Assembly: GCA_903863885.1 (NCBI GenBank)
Contig: CAIPEB010000587.1
Coordinates: forward strand, 1 to 64,000
Length of the DNA stretch: 64,000 nt
Reading direction: 5' to 3'
From: an uncultured Planctomycetaceae bacterium
GTDB lineage: Bacteria; Planctomycetota; Planctomycetia; Pirellulales; Pirellulaceae
Shown here: piece after piece, positions 54,146 through 61,529 of the stretch
Layout of the letters: the number at the start of each line of letters is the position of its first letter
How positions within the stretch are numbered: position 1 is the first letter of the stretch
Translations under genes and position numbers: made by a program
The notes under the pieces: model-generated
What the model saw: the letters and a program-made list of their open reading frames with translations, nothing else
What the model was told of the DNA's origin: nothing
Database searches by the model: none

Positions 54146-55451
54146 ATTTCGTCGCGGACTGGATCGCGCTCACACGATTGGCCGCAGCGGCCGACTTCTT
54201 GTCCGGCAGGACCACTTTGACTTCCGCGCCGGGCCGGACTTTCTGCAAGCCGTCCACAATCACGCGGTCACCCTGGGAGACGCCCGACGACACGAGCCAC
54301 TTGTCTCCAATCGCCCGGTCGGTAGCGAGTATCCTCTGCTCCACCTTTCCCGCAGCGTTCACGATCAGCGTCGTCGGATGCCCTTTGGGGTCTCGGGACA
54401 CGGCCTGCTGCGGCACGAGAATCGCCTCCTCATCGATCCCCTCGTCGATCGTGGCACGCACGAACATTCCGGGCAGCAGAATGCCGTCCGGATTGGGAAC
54501 GACAATCCGCAGAATCACCGACCCGGTGGTCGGATCTACCGTCACGTCGCGGAACTTGAGCGATCCTTCCTGCGGATACGGGGTGCCGTCCTCGAGCGTG
54601 ATCTTCACTCGATCGGTTCCGTTCTCTTTGAGACCTCCGCCCGCCAGGCTGCGTCTGAGGCGGTTGATTTCCGCAGTCGACTGCGGCACGTCCACGTAGA
54701 TCGGGTCGTATTGCTGAATCATCGCCAGAGGCGCGGCCTGATAGGCGGTGACAATGTCGCCCTCGGTGACGATGGATCGGCCGATGCGCCCCGAAATCGG
54801 AGCGTGGATCTTGGTGTAATCCAGATTGATTCGAGCCGTCATCACCGCTGCGTCCGCCTGCTTGATCGCTGCGTCGGCGGCCCCCACCGCCTGCCGGTCG
54901 CTCTCCACCTGGGCTTCGGCAGTGCGCAACGAGGCCTGGGCCACCTCGACATCGGTTGCCGCCTGGTCGCGCTGCATGCCCGAAGCAGCCTGAGTCTTGA
55001 GCAGGTTGCTGTACCGCTCGAAGTTCGTCCTGGCCAGTTCCAGAATCGCCTGATGCCGCTTGAGGCCCGCAATGCTCGCGTTCAACGAAGCCTCGGCTCG
55101 ATCCGCCGCTTTCTTCGCGGCGAGTTGGTTTGCTTCGGCGCTGTCCAGAGCCGCCTGATACGGCGCGGGGTCGATCTGATAGAGCAGATCCCCGCCCTTT
55201 ACCTGCGCACCTTCGGTGAACAGCCTTTTCTGGAGCAGCCCGTTCACCTGCGGACGTATCTCCGCACAAAGGAAACCCGACGTGCGACCCGGCAAATCGC
55301 AAGTCAGCACCACAGGCTCGCGTTTCATCGTCACCACGGTCACTTCGGGAACGGAAGGCGGAGGCGGCGACTCGTGCTGACGACAGGCTGACAAGCAACT
55401 CGTCGCCAACAGACACATCGCTGCGAACGATTTTCCCTTACGACTATTCAT
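54138..55451 (-). CDS. RND efflux periplasmic adaptor (membrane-fusion) lipoprotein
   Basis: A 437-aa AcrA/MexA-type adaptor. The signal peptide ends in a lipobox LSAC with Cys23. Then come the lipoyl half-motifs, a coiled-coil hairpin of heptads (AANQLAAKKAADRAEASLNASIAGLKRHQ is part of it, split here to short pieces: AEANQLAAKKAAD, AEAQVESDRQAVG), the second lipoyl half (INLDYTKIHAPISGRIGRS) and beta-barrel plus membrane-proximal domains. It bridges the RND pump and an outer-membrane channel. ATG 55451 has AGGAG 7 nt upstream. It lies between the TetR and RND genes, same strand. Confidence 0.94.
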   Translation of the reverse strand: MNSRKGKSFAAMCLLATSCLSACRQHESPPPPSVPEVTVVTMKREPVVLTCDLPGRTSGFLCAEIRPQVNGLLQKRLFTEGAQVKGGDLLYQIDPAPYQAALDSAEANQLAAKKAADRAEASLNASIAGLKRHQAILELARTNFERYSNLLKTQAASGMQRDQAATDVEVAQASLRTAEAQVESDRQAVGAADAAIKQADAAVMTARINLDYTKIHAPISGRIGRSIVTEGDIVTAYQAAPLAMIQQYDPIYVDVPQSTAEINRLRRSLAGGGLKENGTDRVKITLEDGTPYPQEGSLKFRDVTVDPTTGSVILRIVVPNPDGILLPGMFVRATIDEGIDEEAILVPQQAVSRDPKGHPTTLIVNAAGKVEQRILATDRAIGDKWLVSSGVSQGDRVIVDGLQKVRPGAEVKVVLPDKKSAAAANRVSAIQSATKLN

Positions 55452-55532
55452 GAAGAAGCTCCTGTTCGTCGAAGCCGGTGAAACCATGGATGAACCGCTG
55501 CGCCCCGGAAGTTGAAACCGGGACGCGACGCT

Positions 55533-56153
55533 TCAGATGACCCGCCCGGCGTCCGTGGCAATTCCATGCAGGAATGTCCCGAGAATTAAGAGGTAGACCG
55601 CCTCCCGCTGTTCGGGTCCGCTGAGATCAGGCTGACTGTGCAGCACGGCGCGACAGACTCCGAGATACATGTTCGCAAGCAGCTGCGGGTCAGCACTGCG
55701 GAAAACGCCTTCCGCGATGCCCTGCCGGAATACGCCCGCCAATCGCTGACTGGCCGCCTGGATCGTCCTGCGCTTCGATGAGTGCAGCAGTTTGAGCGCC
55801 GCATCGTCCTCGAACAGCAGTCGGTGCACCTGAGCGTGGCGAGCCACGTGCTCCAGCATCGAGCGAAGCTGCCCCGACAGCTTCTCCAAGGCGGGCAGGT
55901 CTTTCGCCTCCAACCCATCCAGTTCGACGAAGATCGGATCCACCAGCTTGGCGTGAATGAACTCCAGCAGCTCCTGCTTGCTGCGGAAGTAGCGGTACAG
56001 ACTCCCCTTCGCCATGCTCGCCGCCAGCGCCACCCGATCCATGGTCATCCCTTCGGCGCCATGCTCGCTCAACACGGCCACGGAGGCCTCGAAGAGCGCG
56101 TTCTTCATCATCTCGTCGAGCGCTTGCTTGCGGATTGCGGTGAGCCTCGGCAC
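55533..56153 (-). CDS. TetR/AcrR-family repressor of the efflux operon
   Basis: A 206-aa regulator. The N-terminal helix-turn-helix is clear (EGMTMDRVALAASMAKGSLYRYFRSK), with the recognition helix around KGSLYRYF; the C-terminal ligand domain is typical in length. The start is GTG 56153, with AAGGAG 7 nt upstream; the longer frame to 56204 lies on the promoter itself and is unlikely. It should bind the inverted repeat in its own promoter and repress itself and the adaptor/RND genes until an inducer, probably a pump substrate, releases it. Confidence 0.93.
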   Translation of the reverse strand: MPRLTAIRKQALDEMMKNALFEASVAVLSEHGAEGMTMDRVALAASMAKGSLYRYFRSKQELLEFIHAKLVDPIFVELDGLEAKDLPALEKLSGQLRSMLEHVARHAQVHRLLFEDDAALKLLHSSKRRTIQAASQRLAGVFRQGIAEGVFRSADPQLLANMYLGVCRAVLHSQPDLSGPEQREAVYLLILGTFLHGIATDAGRVI

Positions 56154-56182
56154 GCGAATTCTCCTTTGCGGGGTGACTTGGA

Positions 56183-56211
56183 ATAATACAGACTGACCAG
56201 TCACTTATCAA
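56183..56211 (-). promoter_or_regulatory. sigma70-type promoter of the TetR-RND operon
   Basis: On the minus strand: TTGATA, 17 nt, TATTAT, with optimal spacing and five of six matches in the -35 box. The -10 box (plus-strand 56183-56188) lies about 30 nt before the TetR start codon. The spacer contains the palindromic operator. Confidence 0.75.
56191..56202. promoter_or_regulatory. TetR operator 1 within promoter spacer
   Basis: GACTG-AC-CAGTC, a perfect inverted repeat with 2-nt centre between the -35 and -10 boxes, where a bound repressor would exclude RNA polymerase. Such palindromes are common at TetR genes of RND operons. Confidence 0.65.
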
Positions 56212-56410
56212 TACGATGCAGTACCGCTTAAGGAACCAATGTACACTTAAAGCGACCACGGGAGTCCGATTTCGCAGAAACCCAGGCCCATCCCGACTCC
56301 GCTCGAAACGGTTTAATCCGCTGGCAGAACAGAGGTTCACAGCCACTTCAGTGCGTGAAGACGGCGACGAGTGCATCTTTGAGCGGCGAGCGACCTGTCA
56401 GACCGAAAAA
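56212..56410. other. intergenic region without gene
   Basis: Between the efflux promoter and operator 2; with the rest of the gap to 56581 it contains no supported coding frame. Confidence 0.4.
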
Positions 56411-56426
56411 CGAACTGGTCAGTTCG
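56411..56426. promoter_or_regulatory. possible TetR operator 2
   Basis: CGAACTG-GT-CAGTTCG, 7-bp perfect arms with a 2-nt centre. It shares the core ACTGGTCAGT with operator 1 read on the minus strand, and lies about 210 bp upstream of it. No gene starts right beside it. Confidence 0.45.
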
Positions 56427-56550
56427 CTATTCCGACGAAGTGATGCCTTCGGGACCCTCAGAGTGAAAACGCGGATGCATTCAGGCCTTGGCGGGAGAAC
56501 CGAGAGAGAGACGATCCGTGTCTTGTCCGTGCCAATCCGCGGACTCTTCC

Positions 56551-56578
56551 CTCCGGACTCCAGACTCCGGACTCCAGA
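56551..56578. repeat. 14-bp tandem repeat after the EutBC gene
   Basis: CTCCGGACTCCAGA occurs twice in tandem three bases beyond the EutBC stop codon. A simple low-copy repeat. Confidence 0.8.
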
Positions 56579-56581
56579 CTG

Positions 56582-58891
56582 CTACCGCGCCGGCTGCGCC
56601 ATCGTCTTCAGCGTGCGCACCGTTTGAAGTGCACCGTCGATTGGCGGGAGCGCCGTTACGGCAATGCCCGATACGACCTTGGTGATGTTGTGGTCGACTC
56701 GGTCGGGCTCCGCCCAGACGGATCCCTCGGGAGTGGAGATGTAGACCGAAAAAGTGTGGTGCCCCGTCCCGGGCCGCTCGCCGATAACGTGCACGATCGC
56801 ACGTTTGCCGGGCAGATCCGCGAACAGCGTCTCGCCGATGCGGTAGCCCGCTCGCACGCGTCCCGAAGTCAACACGATATGGTCCGGCGACGGCCGGTAG
56901 CCCTCGTTCGTCAACAGCCGTCGCAGTTCGGCGAGGAATGGCAGAAGTTGCCCCGGATCCGTGATCGCCAGCGCATTCAATCCGTCGGAGATTACGATCT
57001 GCACGTCGTACTGCCCCGCCTGCCGATCGCGGAGTTGCCGGAGCAGCTGCCGAGTCGCTTCGGACAACCGCTCGCCTGTTGCGGGATGCAGGATATAGTC
57101 GGAGCGGTCTTTGGATTGGGTGGACATCGGCATCGCGCGCGGAATGGTCTTCACAAAACGCGGATCCAGTTCCGCCCAAAGGCTGTGTTTCGAGTCGCTG
57201 TAGACGCGCTGAATGGTTGCGGCAAGCTCCGGTTCGAGATCCCACGGCCGGCCGCCATTTCCCTGGGCGATGAAGACGCCGCGGCTGCGCACCTCTTTGA
57301 TCTGAGCCTTTCCGTCTTCAATGATCTCCGATTCGCTGCGGGCATCACCTTTCTTGCGGCGGTACTGCAGGTACACCCAAAGCGGATCTCCGAAATGCGA
57401 AGTCGGGCGTCCTTCCTGATCGATCACGCCGAGCTGCTGAAAGAACTGCCACATCCGGTCACTGACCCGGTAACCGTATTTCTCGCGCAACCGGACGTGG
57501 TCCTGGAAACCGGTCGTCATGATGGCCAGCATCGGATCGATTTTGGTCGGAAGCGCCATCAGGTATCCGGGATTGGCCGGCATCACCTGATCCAGGCACC
57601 AGTCGAGATCGCCCAGCGAGATATCCATGTGCAGCGTCGCGCAGACATCCAGGCCGATGGGCAGATCGTGCAGTTTGCCCATGACCAGATCCTCGAGGCA
57701 GGTCCGGACCAGTTGTTCGCGAGTCCGGAACACTTCAGGGCCGATGAATCCGGCAACGTCGTTCACGTGCACCCACGGCGCCGCGGCGCGGCCCGCCTTC
57801 TCCTGCGCCTCGGCCACCTTGCGGGTCAGCACGCGGGCAAAGCCGTACTTGCGAGACTCGTGAATGACCATGTCGAAACCGTGGCTGTGCCCATTCGTGA
57901 AATCGGCCCCCTGGCCGGTCTCGAAATAGAACCCGAACTGACCCGTGCGCCGGGCGGCATACGCCAGCATCTTGTCGACGCTGACATCAAAAGTCGCGTT
58001 TGCCGTATCGCTGCCGGCGATGCTCTGAAACCAGAGCGCGGTGCTGCCCGGTTCGTTCTTCTCGACTTCCGCCTGGACGTCGATGTGCGCCAGGACGCAG
58101 TGCGGCAAGAGCTCCGACACGCCGAACGTTGCGAGCAAGTCCTTGAGCGTCAGTTCAACCGCGGCCACCGACTGGGGATCGCTCGACACGGGATTCGTGC
58201 CAAGCACCACGTCGCCGACGGCGTAGGACCAGCCGTCAAACACCTGCCAACGTATGTCATCCACATTGTCCGTGGGCGAGTTCGGCTGAATGCGGCCGCT
58301 GAGATAGCCCTTGGCCCCGATCTTGCTTCCCGGCAGCGGATGAAAGACCTTCGCGCTGACGGCGACGAGTTCGTCGTTGCTCATCAATTTGACGATGCAG
58401 CCGATCACCTCGCTCGACAAACCGGGCGTCAGCGAGTGAATGGCCGCTTCGTCCTGCGACAGCAGCAACTGTTTCAACTCGCCGAGAGTCATGGCCGCCG
58501 TCTGTTCGGCCGCACGTTTGTCACGGTTTTCCGCAAGCAGTTCAGAGAGGCGATCTTCCAGAAGCGGGTGCGCATCGAGATCCTTGACGCGGGTATTGGC
58601 GAGCAGCTTGCGGGCGCGTTCGCGCGAAGCGTCGTCGGCCGCGGCCACGCCGATCGCCTGATCACCCTCCTTGAACGCGTTCGCGGCGCCCAGCACCTGC
58701 CGATACAACGCCGCATCGAAGCGGCCGGCGACGCGACTGACATAACCAAAAACATCCTCGCCCGCGACGGGCTCCTGGATCGCAACGCCGGCCGGCGCCG
58801 CGCCGGCTTCGGCGGCCCCGCAATGAACGCGAACAGCCAACGCAGCCGCACTTCCCGCCACCATCCCTAGAAAACCGCGTCGTCTCATCAT
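56582..58891 (-). CDS. eutBC: Tat-targeted ethanolamine ammonia-lyase, EutB-EutC fusion
   Basis: A 769-aa protein joining both subunits of the B12-dependent enzyme that splits ethanolamine into acetaldehyde and ammonia. EutB part, ~45-560: GRIQPNSPTDNVDDI (Arg200, Asn204), YAVGDVVLGTNP (224-234) and FETGQG (Glu324), all active-site regions. EutC part, ~598-765: VQIVISDGLNALA and HVIGERPGTG, which bind cobalamin. The N-terminus is a twin-arginine signal (MMRRRGFLGMVAGSAAALAV) not found in normal EutB. Subunits are separate genes in enterobacteria. No reactivase (eutA), transporter, microcompartment or B12 riboswitch is seen. Start ATG 58891 (or 58888) directly precedes the Tat motif. Export with adenosylcobalamin bound would be needed for periplasmic activity. 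Confidence 0.9.
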   Translation of the reverse strand: MMRRRGFLGMVAGSAAALAVRVHCGAAEAGAAPAGVAIQEPVAGEDVFGYVSRVAGRFDAALYRQVLGAANAFKEGDQAIGVAAADDASRERARKLLANTRVKDLDAHPLLEDRLSELLAENRDKRAAEQTAAMTLGELKQLLLSQDEAAIHSLTPGLSSEVIGCIVKLMSNDELVAVSAKVFHPLPGSKIGAKGYLSGRIQPNSPTDNVDDIRWQVFDGWSYAVGDVVLGTNPVSSDPQSVAAVELTLKDLLATFGVSELLPHCVLAHIDVQAEVEKNEPGSTALWFQSIAGSDTANATFDVSVDKMLAYAARRTGQFGFYFETGQGADFTNGHSHGFDMVIHESRKYGFARVLTRKVAEAQEKAGRAAAPWVHVNDVAGFIGPEVFRTREQLVRTCLEDLVMGKLHDLPIGLDVCATLHMDISLGDLDWCLDQVMPANPGYLMALPTKIDPMLAIMTTGFQDHVRLREKYGYRVSDRMWQFFQQLGVIDQEGRPTSHFGDPLWVYLQYRRKKGDARSESEIIEDGKAQIKEVRSRGVFIAQGNGGRPWDLEPELAATIQRVYSDSKHSLWAELDPRFVKTIPRAMPMSTQSKDRSDYILHPATGERLSEATRQLLRQLRDRQAGQYDVQIVISDGLNALAITDPGQLLPFLAELRRLLTNEGYRPSPDHIVLTSGRVRAGYRIGETLFADLPGKRAIVHVIGERPGTGHHTFSVYISTPEGSVWAEPDRVDHNITKVVSGIAVTALPPIDGALQTVRTLKTMAQPAR

Positions 58892-59045
58892 CGGGTTTCA
58901 CGCCTTAATTGCGTCACGAGACCGATCCACCGCTGCCGGGAGCCAGTTTACACGCCCCCGCGATTTGCGTCCAATTGAGTTCGCTCAAGCCACGACCTGA
59001 ACCTGCCGCAACGTTGAACGTGCCCCCAAACCAAGGCATTCCTCG

Positions 59046-61529
59046 ATGCGTCCGCCGATCTCCATCCTCAACACGCTGGTCTTGATTCTGTCATTTACAT
59101 ACGCAGCACCGGGGGCGACACCGCGGCTCCGAGTCGCCTCGGTCTCCGCTCAACTGAATCTCAATACCGTCCACTGGAGGATCGTGGCCGTAGCCGATGG
59201 CGATACAACGAAGATAGATCGCCTTACGCCGGAGGTCCGACTGGAAGGGGCCGCGCTGGTCCACACGTCGGCACGCCCTCCGCTGTTTTTTATCGAGGCA
59301 GCGGCGGAGGGACCTCGATCGGCTCCCAAGCTGAGCCTCCGGTTGGCTGAATACCCGAATTGCTCGGTCGATGCTGCCCTGCCCTTGTCCTTGAATCTGG
59401 CCGACTTGCCGTGGCAGGCACGATGGCTCGGAAAAGACTCAAAGCTGGACAGTATTCACGTCAGCCCCGAATCGTCTGGAACATGGAATACGATTCGCCT
59501 GCCCAAAGAGTGGCAGGAGACCGGCATCACCTGGGTGCGCACGCGAGTGACCGTTCCGGAGGCATGGAAGGACCTCGGACTTCACCTGAACCTCGGACCC
59601 GTCGACGACCGCGACATCACGTTCTTTAACGGCAAAGAGATCGGCCGCACGGACGGCTGGAACAAGCCTCGCAGTTACGCGATTCCAAACGAGGCGGTTG
59701 CGTGGGGGAGTGAGAACGAGATCGCGGTGGCGGTGGACAACGGATTTGCCGGCGGCGGAATGTACAGCGGGCCGCTGGAAATCACGGCCGGCGATTCGCA
59801 TTCGATCCGACTATCGTTTGCCGACCGGACCACTCAGGCCGAGGCACAGCGAGCCAGGCCGGAACCGACCGCCAAGCGACTGCCGTTGCGCCCCATGGCC
59901 GTACAGAACGGCGTATTGCGATATGCCGACGGCGGCGAAGCGGCGCTGTGGGGCGTGAATTACTATCCGCAAAGCTGGGAACAATTTCAGTCGCTGAAGA
60001 AGCTCAACGTCGACCCTCGCCGATCGATCGACGAGGACTTCGAGGACTTCGCAGCGATGGGCCTGGACATGATCCGTATTCATGTCTTCGACACCGAGAT
60101 CACCGACGGCGCCGGAAACCTCGTAAATAACGAGCACCTGGACCTGCTCGACTACCTCGTCGCTCAGTGCAATCGACGGGGAATCTACCTGATGCTCACT
60201 CCGATTGCCTGGTGGAACAGTCCCGGCGCAAGGCCCGACTCGTTTTCACGCAACACTCCCAAACAGGCGATGAGCATGTGGCCGGCGATGTGGCCGGTCC
60301 AATCCAATTACCTCCGCCAGTTTCTCGGCCACACCAATCCGCACACGGGGAGGCGATTGGCGGACGAGCCCTGCCTGGCTCTGCTGGAGATCATCAACGA
60401 ACCGGACTACTGGAATTACGGCAATGTGATTTCCGGCGATCCGGGCGAGACGTTTCTGAACCGCGATGTCTCGCAGCGGGCACTTGCAGGCGTGGCCGAG
60501 CAGTGGCGGCAGTTCCTTCCGGCACCCGAATGGGATTCGGCCGCCACGTTTGCCTGTTTCCGTTATCAGCTTCTGCGGCGATACATTGACACGATGATCG
60601 AGACAATCCGCCAGACCGGCGCCAGGCAGCCGATCGCCTACTTCGCCAACCGCTGGGGCGAAGTCGACGACGTGTTCCAGGGGATAGCCGACAGCCGCTG
60701 CGATGCGATTACTCTCGGAGCCTACCCGGGCGGATTGCCTCAAGACCCGCGAAACGACACGGTGAATCTGCTCGGCGAGGCGGGCAATGTCGCCCTGGAG
60801 GCCCGCTTCGCCTCCAAAGCGAGATTGGTCTACGAGTTCGATGCGGCCGGAACCCGCGATTCGGTCTGCATGTTCCCCGCGATGGCTCGCCACTGGCGCA
60901 ACGCCGGAGTGCAGGCCGCCTGTCAATTCCAGTACGATGCGAGGTCGCTCGCACACCTGAACTGGGATTGGCCGCAGCACTACCTGAACCTCTGGCACGT
61001 GCCCGGAAAGACGGCCAGTTTCCTGATCGGCGGCGAGGTCTTTCGAAATCTGCCGCGCGGAGCCGATCTTCCCACGCCTGCGGACGACCAGGTCTTTCCG
61101 CCAGCCGCGGTGAGCTTCCAGCGCAACGCAGCCCTGTTCGCCTCGGATGACTGCTTCATGCAGGCCCGGCGAACCGACTGGCAGCCGCTGATTCTGCCCG
61201 AGCATCCGCGGAGAATCCTCTCGGTGGGCAGTTGCCGTTATTTCGATTGGGACGGCACCGGGATCGTGGATATGCGGATCGATGCGAAAACGGCCACTCT
61301 GCACATCTACCCGGACGTGGACCGCATCCGCGAAGGCCTTCGCGGAACCGTTGAGCAACCGCTGACGAAGCTCGCAGCCCGGGAACACACCTTTCGCCTT
61401 CGCTTGCCCGAATGGGCCGACGCCAAGGTCAGAAGAAAGGATGGCGACACGTGGGTCGACATGCCCGATCGCGCCGGACAATTCTCTGCGAGCGCGGGGA
61501 TTTACCAACTCAATCGCGGGAGTCAATAA
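59046..61529 (+). CDS. secreted GH5-like glycoside hydrolase with jelly-roll domain
   Basis: An 827-aa protein with signal peptide (LNTLVLILSFTYAAPGA). Residues ~30-255 form beta domains, including a jelly roll as in beta-galactosidases (WVRTRVTVPEAWKDLGLHLNLG, DITFFNGKEIGRTDGW). From ~295 to ~650 comes a (beta/alpha)8 barrel of clan GH-A: LWGVNYYPQSWEQF, the acid/base Glu452 in IINEPDYWN and the nucleophile Glu597 in LVYEFDAAG. The tail is beta-rich. Clan GH-A fits GH5 mannanase/cellulase-type enzymes; substrate not predictable. ATG 59046 is preceded by AAGG at long spacing. Its 3' end overlaps the convergent propeller gene by 20 bp; it diverges from EutBC. Confidence 0.85.
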   Translation: MRPPISILNTLVLILSFTYAAPGATPRLRVASVSAQLNLNTVHWRIVAVADGDTTKIDRLTPEVRLEGAALVHTSARPPLFFIEAAAEGPRSAPKLSLRLAEYPNCSVDAALPLSLNLADLPWQARWLGKDSKLDSIHVSPESSGTWNTIRLPKEWQETGITWVRTRVTVPEAWKDLGLHLNLGPVDDRDITFFNGKEIGRTDGWNKPRSYAIPNEAVAWGSENEIAVAVDNGFAGGGMYSGPLEITAGDSHSIRLSFADRTTQAEAQRARPEPTAKRLPLRPMAVQNGVLRYADGGEAALWGVNYYPQSWEQFQSLKKLNVDPRRSIDEDFEDFAAMGLDMIRIHVFDTEITDGAGNLVNNEHLDLLDYLVAQCNRRGIYLMLTPIAWWNSPGARPDSFSRNTPKQAMSMWPAMWPVQSNYLRQFLGHTNPHTGRRLADEPCLALLEIINEPDYWNYGNVISGDPGETFLNRDVSQRALAGVAEQWRQFLPAPEWDSAATFACFRYQLLRRYIDTMIETIRQTGARQPIAYFANRWGEVDDVFQGIADSRCDAITLGAYPGGLPQDPRNDTVNLLGEAGNVALEARFASKARLVYEFDAAGTRDSVCMFPAMARHWRNAGVQAACQFQYDARSLAHLNWDWPQHYLNLWHVPGKTASFLIGGEVFRNLPRGADLPTPADDQVFPPAAVSFQRNAALFASDDCFMQARRTDWQPLILPEHPRRILSVGSCRYFDWDGTGIVDMRIDAKTATLHIYPDVDRIREGLRGTVEQPLTKLAAREHTFRLRLPEWADAKVRRKDGDTWVDMPDRAGQFSASAGIYQLNRGSQ

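Noticed and set aside
56624-58870. 748-codon + strand frame antisense to EutBC
   Set aside because: Mirror of a GC-rich gene; the EutB and EutC motifs on the minus strand decide the matter.
58892-59045. Cobalamin riboswitch upstream of EutBC
   Set aside because: Expected because the enzyme uses B12, but the gap is only ~150 bp and no B12-box-like core was found.
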